Positions 18,893 through 37,491 of a stretch of DNA of 64,000 nucleotides are shown piece after piece (the stretch's first letter is position 1; every line of letters starts with the position of its first letter). The DNA is from Buttiauxella agrestis. Lineage in GTDB: Bacteria > Pseudomonadota > Gammaproteobacteria > Enterobacterales > Enterobacteriaceae. The notes under the pieces were generated by a model. It was not told the DNA's origin and did not search any database. It was given only the letters and a program-made list of their open reading frames with translations. Made by a program: the position numbers and the translations under genes. The stretch lies in contig NZ_UIGI01000001.1 of assembly GCF_900446255.1 (NCBI RefSeq), forward strand, positions 2,134,763-2,198,762, in the 5' to 3' direction.

Positions 18893-19966
18893 ATGTCCCG
18901 TCCGGTTGTTGCGACGCTGAACCTCAGCGCGCTGCGTAACAATTTAAACATTGTCCGCCAGGCTGCTCCCCATTCGCGTGTCTGGTCCGTCGTTAAAGCG
19001 AATGCTTATGGTCATGGTATTGAGCGCGTCTGGTCTGCATTAAGTGAAACCGACGGCTTTGCAATGTTAAATATTGAAGAGGCAATTTTACTGCGTGAGC
19101 GCGGGTGGAAAGGGCCGATTCTCATGCTCGAAGGTTTCTTTCACGCCGATGAATTGCCGCTGTTTGATGAGTATCGGTTAACCACCAGTTTGCACAGCAA
19201 CTGGCAGGTCAAAGCCTTAGCCAAGGCCAAACTGAATGCGCCATTAGATGTGTACCTGAAGATAAACAGTGGGATGAACCGTCTGGGGTTCAGCCCTGAC
19301 CGTGTTCACTCCATCTGGCAACAGCTACGCGTTATAGCCAACGTTGGGCAACTCACGCTGATGGCGCATTTTGCCGATGCAGAGCAACCCGACGGCATAG
19401 TCGAGCCGATGAAACGCATTGAACAAGCAGCAGAAGGGCTGGACTGTCCGCGTTCTGTTTCTAACTCGGCGGCCACGTTGTGGCATCCGGAAGCGCATTA
19501 TGACTGGGTTCGTCCGGGGATCATCCTGTATGGCGCATCGCCAAGCGGCCAGTGGTGTGATGTTGCCACCAGCGGCCTGCAACCGGTCATGAGTCTGCAA
19601 AGTGAAATTATCGGTGTCCAGAACCTGAAAGCGGGCGATACGGTTGGTTATGGCAGTCGTTATCGGGCAGACGCCGAACAGCGGATTGGTATCGTCGCCT
19701 GTGGTTATGCTGACGGCTATCCGCGCATTGCGCCAACAGGCACGCCGGTGCGTGTTGACGGTGTGCTCACTCGTATCGTTGGTGCCATCTCCATGGATAT
19801 GTTAACCGTAGACCTGACCCCTTGCCCGAATGCAGGAATTGGCAGTCCGGTTGAATTGTGGGGAAATGCGGTGAAAATTGATGATGTGGCGCAGGCGGCA
19901 GGTACGGTAGGGTATGAATTAATGTGCGCTTTGGCACCACGCGTGCCCGTAGTTACAACATCCTAA
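18893..19966 (+). CDS. dadX: DadX, catabolic alanine racemase
   Basis: The 357-residue PLP enzyme interconverts L- and D-alanine for DadA. The PLP lysine lies in VVKANAYGHGIERV near residue 34 and the second catalytic base tyrosine in GDTVGYGSRYRA. It has the usual TIM-barrel-plus-beta layout and differs from E. coli DadX (356) by one residue. Second gene of the dadAX operon, with GGAGAGG before the ATG. A REP element follows. Confidence 0.97.
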   Translation: MSRPVVATLNLSALRNNLNIVRQAAPHSRVWSVVKANAYGHGIERVWSALSETDGFAMLNIEEAILLRERGWKGPILMLEGFFHADELPLFDEYRLTTSLHSNWQVKALAKAKLNAPLDVYLKINSGMNRLGFSPDRVHSIWQQLRVIANVGQLTLMAHFADAEQPDGIVEPMKRIEQAAEGLDCPRSVSNSAATLWHPEAHYDWVRPGIILYGASPSGQWCDVATSGLQPVMSLQSEIIGVQNLKAGDTVGYGSRYRADAEQRIGIVACGYADGYPRIAPTGTPVRVDGVLTRIVGAISMDMLTVDLTPCPNAGIGSPVELWGNAVKIDDVAQAAGTVGYELMCALAPRVPVVTTS

Positions 19967-19988
19967 TCTTTTAACCTGGTCCCGCATT

Positions 19989-20022
19989 TGTAGGCCGGAT
20001 AAGCGTAAGCGTCATCCGGCAT
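19989..20022 (+). repeat. REP element between dadX and cvrA
   Basis: GTAGGCCGGATAAGCG followed by TAAGCGTCATCCGGC forms the classic imperfect palindrome of an enterobacterial REP (PU) unit. It lies in the 65-base gap of two convergent genes, where REPs protect mRNA 3' ends or bind gyrase or IHF. Confidence 0.9.
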
Positions 20023-20031
20023 AAACCTAAT

Positions 20032-21762
20032 TTACTCCGTTTCTTCGCTTTCTACGCGCACACCGATTTTACGCACCTGGTTATCTTCTTTTTCGGCGAC
20101 CGTCCAAATCATCCCGGCAAACTCCACCTGGTCACCGACAACCGGCGCGCCACCTAACATGCCGACCACAAATTCGCCCAGCGTTTGCTGGGTATTGACG
20201 TTGTCATCCAGTTCCAGCCCGTAAATCGTTGCCACATCGGCAAACTGCGCACTGGCTTCGAGAATAAAGTCACCAAAGAAGCGCTGATCGAGCGCCACGG
20301 GCGGCGACTGGCTAAACATTTTACCCAGGGCGGGTAAATCACGCTCGCGGCCAATCACACACAGCACATCGCCGACTTGCAAACGGGTGCGGTCATTCGG
20401 GTGCAGCAGCGTATTGTCCCGGAACAGCGCGGCAATTCGCGTGTCTTTCGGCATTTTCAGGTCGCGCAATGAAGCGCCAATACACCATTTGTCTTCACTA
20501 AGCTGATAAACAAACTGCTCCCACGGGTTTTCCGGGTGGATATCCAGGCCGACGCGAGAAACGGGCCAGCCGACGGGCGGCACCACAACTTTGGCTTTTT
20601 TAGCCGCCCAACCGAGCGATGTGCCCTGCAATAACAGCGACACCAGCACTACGAAAAACGCCACATTAAAGAATAACCGCGCGTTCTCAAGCCCTGCCAT
20701 CATCGGGAACACCGCGAGGATAATCGGCACCGCGCCGCGTAACCCAACCCAACTGATAAACACCCGCTCGCGCAGATTAAAGCCACGGAACGGAAGCAGG
20801 CCGAGGAACACAGAAAGAGGGCGCGCAAAGAAAATCATCCAGATGGACAATAACAGCGCCGGAATGGCAATCGGCAACAGATCGGTGGGATTAACCAGTA
20901 GCCCCAACACCAGGAACATGCCGATTTGTGCAAACCACGCCAGGCCGTCAAAGTTTTGCAGAATGCCAAAGCGGCTGCGAATAGGGCGGTTGCCGAGCAA
21001 GAATCCGCACAGATAAACCGCCAGAATCCCGCTACCGTCTAAAGCGGTGGTGATGCCAAACACCATAATCCCGCCGCTTAATGCAAGCAGGGGATACAAA
21101 CCCTGAGGCAGCGTAATACGGTTGATCATTTGCAACAGCAAGTAACCGCCGCCAAGGCCAAGCACAATCCCCAGACCAAACTGTTGAATGATATCCATGA
21201 GGAACATCCAGCTCAGGCCAGTTTGCCCATGCTGAATCATCTCGATGAGCGTGATGGTTAAAAACACCGCCATCGGATCGTTACTACCGGACTCAATTTC
21301 GAGCGTCGCGCCAACACGTTCGTTCAGCCCTTTACCGCCCAGCAAGGAGAACACCGCTGCCGCATCGGTCGAGCCGACGATGGCACCGATCAGCAGGCCT
21401 TCAATCAGGTTGAGGTTAAACAACCATGCCGCAGCCATGCCCGTTAACCCCGACGTGATCAGCACGCCAACGGTGGCAAGCGAAAGTGCGGGACCGAGGG
21501 CGACGCGAAACGAACTGGCCTGGGTGCGCATTCCGCCATCAAGCAGAATCACCGCCAGCGCCAGGTTACTGATTAAATACGCGAAAGGATAATTATCAAA
21601 CGGAATACCGCCAATTCCGTCAATCCCTGCCAACATGCCGATGGCGAGGAAGATAACCAGAATGGGGATACCAAGACGCGAGGAAAAAGAACTCAATAAG
21701 ATGCTACAAGTTACCAGAACGGAACCTAAAATAAACAGACTAACTATCGCCCCTGCGTCCAA
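20032..21762 (-). CDS. cvrA: NhaP2/CvrA, K+/H+ antiporter
   Basis: The 576-residue CPA1-family antiporter has about 12 membrane helices in the first ~390 residues, with the family motif [14 protein letters not shown] and [12 protein letters not shown]. These are followed by a cytosolic TrkA-C/RCK-C domain (around [20 protein letters not shown]) and a C-terminal CorC/HlyC domain. It exports K+ in exchange for protons and supports growth at low osmolarity in E. coli. The start is TTG at 21762 with GGAGAAAG upstream. Downstream REP is shared with dadX. Confidence 0.95.
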   Translation of the reverse strand: MDAGAIVSLFILGSVLVTCSILLSSFSSRLGIPILVIFLAIGMLAGIDGIGGIPFDNYPFAYLISNLALAVILLDGGMRTQASSFRVALGPALSLATVGVLITSGLTGMAAAWLFNLNLIEGLLIGAIVGSTDAAAVFSLLGGKGLNERVGATLEIESGSNDPMAVFLTITLIEMIQHGQTGLSWMFLMDIIQQFGLGIVLGLGGGYLLLQMINRITLPQGLYPLLALSGGIMVFGITTALDGSGILAVYLCGFLLGNRPIRSRFGILQNFDGLAWFAQIGMFLVLGLLVNPTDLLPIAIPALLLSIWMIFFARPLSVFLGLLPFRGFNLRERVFISWVGLRGAVPIILAVFPMMAGLENARLFFNVAFFVVLVSLLLQGTSLGWAAKKAKVVVPPVGWPVSRVGLDIHPENPWEQFVYQLSEDKWCIGASLRDLKMPKDTRIAALFRDNTLLHPNDRTRLQVGDVLCVIGRERDLPALGKMFSQSPPVALDQRFFGDFILEASAQFADVATIYGLELDDNVNTQQTLGEFVVGMLGGAPVVGDQVEFAGMIWTVAEKEDNQVRKIGVRVESEETE

Positions 21763-21853
21763 AATTATCTTTCTCCTTTGCGTGTGACTCTATTCGTGAG
21801 GCAAATTTTAACACGGAAAGCATTGATTCATTGTGCTTTCTGAGGGGCATATT

Positions 21854-22774
21854 CTACTTATTTTGTCTCATCACTGGATGACCGCTGATGGTGAGGCTCG
21901 CAGTCTGCCCGTCGTGTTGCAGTTCTCCATAAGCGCCTAATGGCAGGGTAACGGTTTCTGGTTCATGCCCAAACGGTAAACCGCGCAGCACAGGAATAGA
22001 CAACCGCTGCTGCAACATTCGACACATCTCATCGAAATTATAGTCGCCGTCATAATCGCTTAACGTTGCGCCATTGAAGCTACCTAAAATCAGCGCTTTC
22101 TGGCGCGCTAAAATTCCGGCGTGATGAAGTTGCAACAACAATCGTTCCACCCGGAATGGATGTTCGTTGATATCTTCGACCACCAAAATACCGCCATCAA
22201 TCACGCTCAGCCACGGCGAGCCAATCAGCGAAACCAGCATCGCCAGGTTGCCGCCCCAAAGGGTACCGCTCGCGGAGCACGCAGGCGTCGGACTTTGCCA
22301 GTTCAGCGTGAATTTCGGTTCAGTGATCGCCTGCCAGAAATGCTGCCAGGTAAAACTATTGAGCTCATCTGCACCAAAATTACCGGCCAGCATGGGGCCA
22401 CTAAACGTGATGGCTCCGGTCTGCGACAGCAGCGCGAGTTGAATAGCCGTGAAATCGCTATGCCCGCAGATAATCGGCGTGCGTTGGCGGAAGACCAGTC
22501 CGAGTCGGGAATAGTCGATACGTTCGAGCAGGCGTGTGGCACCGTAGCCTCCACGCACAGCCAGAACGATGTCGCATTCTTCAGGAAGTGCAGATAAATC
22601 CTGAATATCTGCCAGTCGTTGTTCGTCTGTTCCGGCAAAACGCTGAAAACGCCGTGGTACCACAGATTGGTTTTCTACCTGATGGCCCGAGGCTTTCAGA
22701 CGCTCGATACCGCGAGCCGCGGCGGCCTGATTAACACAGAAACCTGAAGGGGCAATTAAACGAATCGTCGACAT
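21854..22774 (-). CDS. ldcA: LdcA, murein tetrapeptide L,D-carboxypeptidase
   Basis: The 306-residue cytosolic serine peptidase of family S66 removes the terminal D-alanine from murein tetrapeptides during cell-wall recycling. The nucleophilic serine is in ICGHSDFTAIQ, and the catalytic Glu and His are in VVEDINEHPFR and GLPFGHEPETVTLPLG. Length agrees with E. coli LdcA (304). It is divergent from emtA, another murein-recycling gene, with about 97 bases between. Confidence 0.96.
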   Translation of the reverse strand: MSTIRLIAPSGFCVNQAAAARGIERLKASGHQVENQSVVPRRFQRFAGTDEQRLADIQDLSALPEECDIVLAVRGGYGATRLLERIDYSRLGLVFRQRTPIICGHSDFTAIQLALLSQTGAITFSGPMLAGNFGADELNSFTWQHFWQAITEPKFTLNWQSPTPACSASGTLWGGNLAMLVSLIGSPWLSVIDGGILVVEDINEHPFRVERLLLQLHHAGILARQKALILGSFNGATLSDYDGDYNFDEMCRMLQQRLSIPVLRGLPFGHEPETVTLPLGAYGELQHDGQTASLTISGHPVMRQNK

Positions 22775-22871
22775 GGCATTTCCTTGCTGAAAGTGAATTG
22801 GTTATCATGCCGCTTGAAACGGGCGTTGTCACCCGCCTGACGGCGATGAATATTAGTAAAGGATAATACGT

Positions 22872-23480
22872 GTGAATATAAGATGGCTGATTGTGTTGGT
22901 TCTGTTTATAGCTGGCTGTTCCAGCCACTCCACAAAACAACCCGAGTGGGATCCGACAAAACCGGTACAACGCGCATTAACATGGATGCCGATCACCGAT
23001 CAGGCTGCAAAAGAGTGGGGCGTTAGCCCGCGAGTCGTTACCGCGATTATTGCGGTGGAGTCAGGTGGCAACCCTACGCTGGTCAGTAAGTCCAATGCGG
23101 TTGGCCTGATGCAGATTAAAGCCTCAACGGCAGGCAAAGATGTGTATCGTCATTTAGGTTGGGGCGGGCAGCCGTCAACCAGCGAGCTAAAAGACCCGGC
23201 ACGTAATATCTCGATTGGGACGGCTTACTTAAGCATTCTTGAGCACGGTATTCTGGCTGGCATTGAAGATCCGCAAACGATGCAATACGCATTGCTGGCA
23301 TCTTATGCCAATGGTGCAGGCGCGTTGCTGAGAACATTTTCCTCCGATCGTAAAGAGGCCATTGACGAAATCAATGACCTCAGCCCGGACGAATTTTACG
23401 AATACATAGCGAAGAACCACCCGGCACCACAGGCGCCGCGTTATTTGTATAAGGTCTCTAAGGCGTTAAACGCCATGTAA
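22872..23480 (+). CDS. emtA: EmtA (MltE), membrane-bound endo-lytic murein transglycosylase
   Basis: The 202-residue outer-membrane lipoprotein has a short signal and lipobox (VLFIAGCSS) and one SLT domain. The catalytic glutamate lies in [15 protein letters not shown], with the following [12 protein letters not shown] motif, and [12 protein letters not shown] near the C-terminus. It cuts glycan strands internally. The start is GTG at 22872 with AAAGGAT upstream. Length is within one residue of E. coli EmtA. Confidence 0.95.
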   Translation: MNIRWLIVLVLFIAGCSSHSTKQPEWDPTKPVQRALTWMPITDQAAKEWGVSPRVVTAIIAVESGGNPTLVSKSNAVGLMQIKASTAGKDVYRHLGWGGQPSTSELKDPARNISIGTAYLSILEHGILAGIEDPQTMQYALLASYANGAGALLRTFSSDRKEAIDEINDLSPDEFYEYIAKNHPAPQAPRYLYKVSKALNAM

Positions 23481-24224
23481 TTATTTAACCCGGCCCGCTT
23501 TCTCACGAGCAGAACGCTCCAGCGCGAAAATAATGCGCTGTAATTCACGTTCCACGGCCGGGTTAACATTCAGAAAGCGGAAGCTCAGGCGCGGCGTGCT
23601 GACCGTCTGATTTTTGCTGTCGATCACTTTTCGTTCTGAAAGCGTTATCAACTGCATATCAAAGTGGAATTTTCCCCATTGCACTAAATCCATTTCCACC
23701 TGCGAGAAGCGCATTCCCGCGCTCAATCCGTCGGGTAATGGCCCGTCAAGCAGCGCCCCCATTCCGCCTAATGACAAATCACAAAGCCTGAACTGGAAGG
23801 GAGAGCCATCCGCAAGTGTGGTGCTGCAGTGGTAATACGGTTGCAGCGGGGCAGTGATGCGGAAATATTCCCTGCGCTGTACAAACCACAGCGCAGGCGG
23901 AAGCGGGGCGTGGAAGGCGGGCAAATTCAGGTAATTTACCGCCTGCATTTTAGGCAAAATAAATTCCACCTTTGCACCTTCGGTTTCGGCGATGAACTGA
24001 ATATTCGTTGCCTTTTGCGCCGCCTGGTTTTCCTGCGTCTGGCTACCAAAATCCACAATTAAGCCTGAAGCTGTGACCTCAAGAATCTTGCTAATAAACT
24101 GCCCGGATGACCAACTCAACCGTATTGGCACCTGGTTTTTATGAAGATCACGTAACACGCCTAATACTGCCAGAGGACTTTGTTTCAGAAACTGCTCGTT
24201 ATAGTTACTCAAGGCCAGGTCCAT
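23481..24224 (-). CDS. ycgR: YcgR, PilZ-domain c-di-GMP-dependent flagellar brake
   Basis: The 247-residue protein has an N-terminal YcgR domain and a C-terminal PilZ domain with both c-di-GMP motifs: RxxxR in RREYFRI and DxSxxG in CDLSLGGMG. In E. coli, c-di-GMP-bound YcgR slows flagellar motors through FliG/FliM/MotA. The stop directly abuts the convergent emtA stop. The ATG at 24224 (MDLALSNYNEQFLKQ) matches E. coli; the frame extends 15 codons upstream. It could read the product of the diguanylate cyclase at 10.2 kb (inference). Confidence 0.95.
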   Translation of the reverse strand: MDLALSNYNEQFLKQSPLAVLGVLRDLHKNQVPIRLSWSSGQFISKILEVTASGLIVDFGSQTQENQAAQKATNIQFIAETEGAKVEFILPKMQAVNYLNLPAFHAPLPPALWFVQRREYFRITAPLQPYYHCSTTLADGSPFQFRLCDLSLGGMGALLDGPLPDGLSAGMRFSQVEMDLVQWGKFHFDMQLITLSERKVIDSKNQTVSTPRLSFRFLNVNPAVERELQRIIFALERSAREKAGRVK

Positions 24225-24443
24225 GTTGTGTTTTTGATAGTTGTGCAAGCAGTTATCGGCATAAAGCAAAAAAACTTAAGATAAATCTCAGAGAGTTAAT
24301 GGGATAAATTCAATAACTTAGTGAGGTCAGTCACATTTTTCTAACACTTGATTATACTTAGCGTACCGACAAACAGAACCCGTTGCCAAACCAATGTGGA
24401 TTCTGGCTTGTTACCACACACAATAATGAAGAGGACGTTCAAT

Positions 24444-24695
24444 ATGGGTATTCTGGCCTGGATTATTTTCGGTTTGATTGCTGGTGTAATTGCAAAACTG
24501 ATTATGCCTGGTAAAGATGGCGGCGGTTTCATCGTGACCTGTATTTTGGGGATCATCGGTGCGGTTGTTGGTGGTTGGATTGCCACATTCCTGCATATCG
24601 GCGGCAGTGTGACGGGCTTTAATTTTCCAAGCTTCCTGGTCGCAGTGGCGGGGGCGATTATTGTGTTGATTATTTATCGCATGGTACGACGCTAA
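24444..24695 (+). CDS. ymgE: YmgE, GlsB/YeaQ/YmgE-family small membrane protein
   Basis: An 83-residue inner-membrane protein with three glycine-rich helices (GILAWIIFGLIAGVIAKL, TCILGIIGAVVGGWIAT, FLVAVAGAIIVLIIYR), of the transglycosylase-associated (Tag) family. Members are stress-induced; the function is not known. The ATG at 24444 has GAGGACG upstream and fits E. coli YmgE (84 residues); the frame is open to 24348. An ERIC element starts at the base after the stop codon. In E. coli the next genes are ycgY and treA; here ~12.7 kb intervene. Confidence 0.93.
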   Translation: MGILAWIIFGLIAGVIAKLIMPGKDGGGFIVTCILGIIGAVVGGWIATFLHIGGSVTGFNFPSFLVAVAGAIIVLIIYRMVRR

Positions 24696-24824
24696 CTATC
24701 CTCGTCATACTTGAAGTCGCCTCGGCGTTGGCTGCACTCACTCACCCCAGTCACTTACTCGAGTAAGCTCCTGGGGATTCCTGAGTTTGCCGCCTTGAAG
24801 CAGCTCCAATTATTTAGAGGATAG
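24696..24824. repeat. ERIC element, copy 1
   Basis: A 129-base imperfect palindrome bounded by CTATCCTC and GAGGATAG. Inside are the typical ERIC cores CTCACCCCAGTCACTTACT and GTAAGCTCCTGGGGATTC. It abuts the ymgE stop codon and marks the left border of the inserted ygj/ebg block. ERICs are non-autonomous miniature elements spread through enterobacterial intergenic DNA. Confidence 0.93.
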
Positions 24825-24840
24825 GTCTTAACCTATTTTG

Positions 24841-24866
24841 TAACGGCCCCTGTTGGGGCCGTTTTA
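24841..24866. terminator. bidirectional terminator between ymgE and ygjK
   Basis: AACGGCCCC pairs with GGGGCCGTT around a TGTT loop, with a T-rich tail on the plus strand and A-rich start suited to the convergent ygjK transcript. Confidence 0.8.
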
Positions 24867-24869
24867 CGT

Positions 24870-28346
<3,477 letters not shown>

Positions 28347-28373
28347 TTATCAGTCAGCGGAATGGTCGTCATG

Positions 28374-28392
28374 TTAGTTAATATTTTACTAA
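28374..28392. promoter_or_regulatory. putative EbgR operator upstream of ygjJK
   Basis: TTAGTTAATATTTTACTAA is an imperfect palindrome about 55 bases before ygjJ. It resembles the perfect palindrome TAGTAAATATTTACTA found before ebgA at 29739, and lies beside the divergent ebgR gene. A shared LacI-type operator is inferred. Confidence 0.5.
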
Positions 28393-28495
28393 AAAATACA
28401 CTTAGATTGATAAACCGATAACTGCGTCACAACTTCAAATTGCGACTACTCGGGTTAAACGCAGGGGTATACAGGGGCTCGCGATGCCATTAATC

Positions 28496-28622
28496 TATAC
28501 CCGTCATACTTCAAGCTGCATCATTGTTGGCTACGCTCGCTCACCCAGGCCACTTAGTTTACTAAGCTCCCAGGGACTCGCTCTCTTGCCGCCGCGATGC
28601 AACTCGAATTATTTTGGGTATA
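28496..28622. repeat. ERIC element, copy 2
   Basis: A 127-base ERIC bounded by TATACCC and GGGTATA, with the cores CGTCATACTTCAAG and GCAACTCGAATTATTTTG. It lies in the ygjJ-ebgR divergent region and ends only 30 bases before the ebgR ATG, so ebgR must be transcribed through or from it. Confidence 0.95.
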
Positions 28623-28646
28623 TTATTTTCATCGCATGATTATTAG

Positions 28647-29639
<993 letters not shown>

Positions 29640-29656
29640 AATCAATAACTAACAGA

Positions 29657-29697
29657 AAATCGTCCTGCTATCGTTGAAAACGACCAGGGCGATTTAT
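29657..29697 (+). terminator. hairpin after ebgR
   Basis: AAATCGTCCTG pairs with CAGGGCGATTT (one mismatch) around a loop of about 17 bases, followed by ATTGT. Probably a partial terminator between ebgR and ebgA. Confidence 0.5.
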
Positions 29698-29738
29698 TGT
29701 GATCCCATCATCATTTAGTAAACTTTTATTTTTAGCTT

Positions 29739-33285
<3,547 letters not shown>

Positions 33286-33300
33286 GGTGCGGACGTAACA

Positions 33301-34874
<1,574 letters not shown>

Positions 34875-34888
34875 AAGGTCAAATAAAT

Positions 34889-34960
34889 GGCGGATGACGC
34901 TGCGCTTATCCGCCCTACAACACCGTGCCGTAGGTCGGATAAGCGCAGCGTCATCCGACA
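34889..34960. repeat. BIME: two inverted REP units
   Basis: A unit GCGGATGACGCTGCGCTTATC and an inverted unit ending in GCGCAGCGTCATCCGAC face each other across about 10 bases, between the convergent ygjI and siderophore receptor genes. The same layout with a different stem occurs at 52905. Confidence 0.9.
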
Positions 34961-34973
34961 CCCGATTTACCGA

Positions 34974-37151
34974 TTAAAAATCATATCCCACGGTCGCAAT
35001 CACAGAACGCTCGGCGCCCCAGTAGCAGTAACCCGTTCCATAACAGCCCGCAACGTAATCACGGCCCGTCAGATTGGTGGCATTCACCTGCACGAAAGCG
35101 CCTTTCAGCGACGGAGTCCACGCGCCCATATCGGCACGAACCATCGCATCCATCAGGGTGGCAGAAGGCACGCGCAGGGTGTTTTCGTTATCCGCCCATT
35201 GCTTGCCGATGTAACGTACGCCCGCGCCGAAGCTAATACCCAAATCAGCCTTGAACATACCCCACAGGCTGGCCATCTGGTCTGGCGTCACGTATGGCGT
35301 GTTGCCGTCGTTACCGTCAATCGCATCTTTGAAGCGCACTTTATTGTAAGTGTACCCGGCGATGGTTGAGAAACGCTGCGTCCACTGGGAATGCGCTTCC
35401 AGTTCAACACCTTGCGAGTGAACTTTGCCCGCAGGTTCGTAGTAGCTACCCTGCACGATACGGTTGCCGACATCCTTCTGCGTCAGATCATACAGCGCCA
35501 CGGTATACATATCCGCGGTGCCCACTGGCTGATATTTCACCCCCGCTTCATACTGCTCGGCAGTGGTAGGTTTCAGCAATTTGCCATCGGCACCCGGCAG
35601 AACCTGCGGGGTAATGGCCTGGCTGTAGCTGATGTACGGCGAAACACCGTTGGTGAAGGCGTAGAGTAATGATGCCCGACCACTGAAATGGTCATCGGTA
35701 CGGTTATCCGTTACGTCGCTATCAATGGCTTCTGCCACAATATGGCTCTTCGTCACGATATGGTCGTAACGCCCAGACAGCGTCATATGCCACTGATTCC
35801 ACTTCATATCATCCTGCAAATAAACGCCGGTCTGTTCGTACTGGCGCTTGCCTGCTTTGGTCAGCAAACCCTGGTTGATGGTGGAGTAAGTCGGGTCACG
35901 CGGGTCGTAATAGTAGAAACCGCCAGGGCCGCCGGACTCGCCGGTCCATGGGTTGATATTGGTGGTATAAGCGGAATCATCAGACAGATTATTGGTGTAT
36001 TTATGGAACTCGCCGCCGAGCACCACTTTATGATCAAGCTCGCCGGTGGCGAAATCTGCTTCCAGCTGGTTATCAATGGCATAAGCATCAAGAGAGGAGG
36101 TTTCGCCGCTGTAGTAACGCATCAGTTCATTATGCTGCGCATCCGCCCAGCCAATCTGATAAGCCTGTTTCAGCCCGACGTTGGAATGGGTGTAACTGGC
36201 GTTTGAGCGGAATGCCCACACCTCATCGAATTTATGCGCAAACTCATAGCTGTAAATCTGCTGGTGGCGTTTGAACTCGTCATTACCCGGCTCGACGTCA
36301 GAGAATCCGGTGCTGATTTTGCGGCCTGTCGAAGAATAAATACTGCCGTCTGCCGGAACCGAACCGTGGAAACCGCCTGAAGGATCTTTTTCCAGATACG
36401 CACGCATCACCAGCGAAGTATTTTCGTCCGGTTGCCAGAGCAGGGACGGGGAGATGGCGTAGCGTTCATCACGGGTATTTTCATATTGGGTATCGGTATT
36501 TTTGGTCATCCCGATAATGCGATACGCCCATTCGTCGTTAATCGCATTGGTGTAATCAAACGCCGTGCCGTTGGTGCTGTTATTGCCGTACATCGCGCGA
36601 ACATGGCCTTCCTCGATGAACTGCGGGCGCTTAGAGGTTTCCATCACCAGGCCGCCAGGAATAGTCTGCCCGTAAAGTGCGGAAGAAGGCCCTTTGATAA
36701 CATCGATGCGTTCGAGGAACCACGGGTCAACCTGAACCACGTTGTAGCTGCCGCCGTCACTCATCAGACGCAGGCCATCAAGGAAAATGTTATTGACATC
36801 ACCGCCGTGGAAACCGCGCAGGGCAACGGTGTCATAACGTGTTGCGCCACCCGCAAAGCCGGTGAACACGCCAGGCGTGTAATTCAGTGCGCTGTTAACC
36901 GATAACGCGCCCTGGTCGTCCATTTGTTGACGTGTAATCACTGAAACCGACTGAGCGGTGGTGATGATGGGCTCGTCAGTTTTGGTCGCACCTTTGCTCA
37001 CCGGCGAGGTGTAGCCTTCCGTCGCGCTAGTGGAAGTGGGTGCAGGTGCCGCGGTCACGACGACGGTATCTTCCGCCATTACATAACTCGGCGCAGACAA
37101 AGCAAGCGCGCAGAGTAAAGCGGAGCGCTTTACGGTAAATACCAGTTTCAT
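34974..37151 (-). CDS. TonB-dependent ferric hydroxamate-type siderophore receptor (FhuA/FoxA family)
   Basis: A 725-residue outer-membrane receptor precursor. The signal peptide ends near SYVMAED, the TonB box is DTVVVTAA, and the plug domain carries LRGFHGGDVNNIFLDGLRLMS and RIDVIKGPSSALYGQTIPGG; the 22-strand barrel ends in VIATVGYDF. DYVAGCYGTGYCYWG near the C-terminus has the Cys pair seen in ferrichrome/ferrioxamine receptors, so a hydroxamate ligand is likely. The exact siderophore cannot be fixed. The start at 37151 begins the signal peptide; the frame is open 27 codons upstream. A Fur-box-like site lies ~50-65 bases before. Confidence 0.9.
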   Translation of the reverse strand: MKLVFTVKRSALLCALALSAPSYVMAEDTVVVTAAPAPTSTSATEGYTSPVSKGATKTDEPIITTAQSVSVITRQQMDDQGALSVNSALNYTPGVFTGFAGGATRYDTVALRGFHGGDVNNIFLDGLRLMSDGGSYNVVQVDPWFLERIDVIKGPSSALYGQTIPGGLVMETSKRPQFIEEGHVRAMYGNNSTNGTAFDYTNAINDEWAYRIIGMTKNTDTQYENTRDERYAISPSLLWQPDENTSLVMRAYLEKDPSGGFHGSVPADGSIYSSTGRKISTGFSDVEPGNDEFKRHQQIYSYEFAHKFDEVWAFRSNASYTHSNVGLKQAYQIGWADAQHNELMRYYSGETSSLDAYAIDNQLEADFATGELDHKVVLGGEFHKYTNNLSDDSAYTTNINPWTGESGGPGGFYYYDPRDPTYSTINQGLLTKAGKRQYEQTGVYLQDDMKWNQWHMTLSGRYDHIVTKSHIVAEAIDSDVTDNRTDDHFSGRASLLYAFTNGVSPYISYSQAITPQVLPGADGKLLKPTTAEQYEAGVKYQPVGTADMYTVALYDLTQKDVGNRIVQGSYYEPAGKVHSQGVELEAHSQWTQRFSTIAGYTYNKVRFKDAIDGNDGNTPYVTPDQMASLWGMFKADLGISFGAGVRYIGKQWADNENTLRVPSATLMDAMVRADMGAWTPSLKGAFVQVNATNLTGRDYVAGCYGTGYCYWGAERSVIATVGYDF

Positions 37152-37199
37152 GAAGTGTAATCCCTGAAGCCAAAATGTAATTGCTTGTAATAATGGAAT

Positions 37200-37218
37200 G
37201 CGAATTATTATCGTTATT
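37200..37218 (-). promoter_or_regulatory. Fur box upstream of the siderophore receptor
   Basis: Read on the minus strand, AATAACGATAATAATTCGC matches 14 of 19 positions of the Fur consensus GATAATGATAATCATTATC. It lies about 50 bases before the receptor start, consistent with iron repression. Confidence 0.7.
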
Positions 37219-37491
37219 GTTTGCGGTTTCAAGTACAGATATTGGCAGGGAGGAAATGAAAGACCATGAAAAGAAAGGGGATTGGGGAGGGAGGAGTCCC
37301 CACTCCTTTGACCTATCTCTTATACGTAACGTTGAGGGAAGGTTCCTGCCAATACGGAGAAGACTCCGTTCACTAAACGTTCACCGTTAACAACGGATGC
37401 AGAGATAACCAGACGTTCGGGTGAACGGAAAAACACCACAACTTCCAGATCTCACCCTGACAAAATTGCCAGGGTGAGGGCAGGAGGAAAA
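37219..37491. other. intergenic region between receptor and treA, with hairpin
   Basis: No convincing gene. Near the treA end CTCACCCTG (37451-37459) pairs with CAGGGTGAG (37470-37478); on the minus strand it follows the treA stop but lacks a T-run, so a transcript-end stabiliser is as likely as a terminator. The right border of the ygj/ebg/receptor insert lies here. No repeat marks it. Confidence 0.5.

Noticed and set aside
29691-29712. CRP site before ebgA
   Set aside because: Only a TGTGA half-site is present; the second half does not match TCACA.
34974-37151. Assigning the symbol foxA or fhuA to the receptor
   Set aside because: The family is clear but the ligand cannot be told from sequence alone, and no fhu genes are adjacent.
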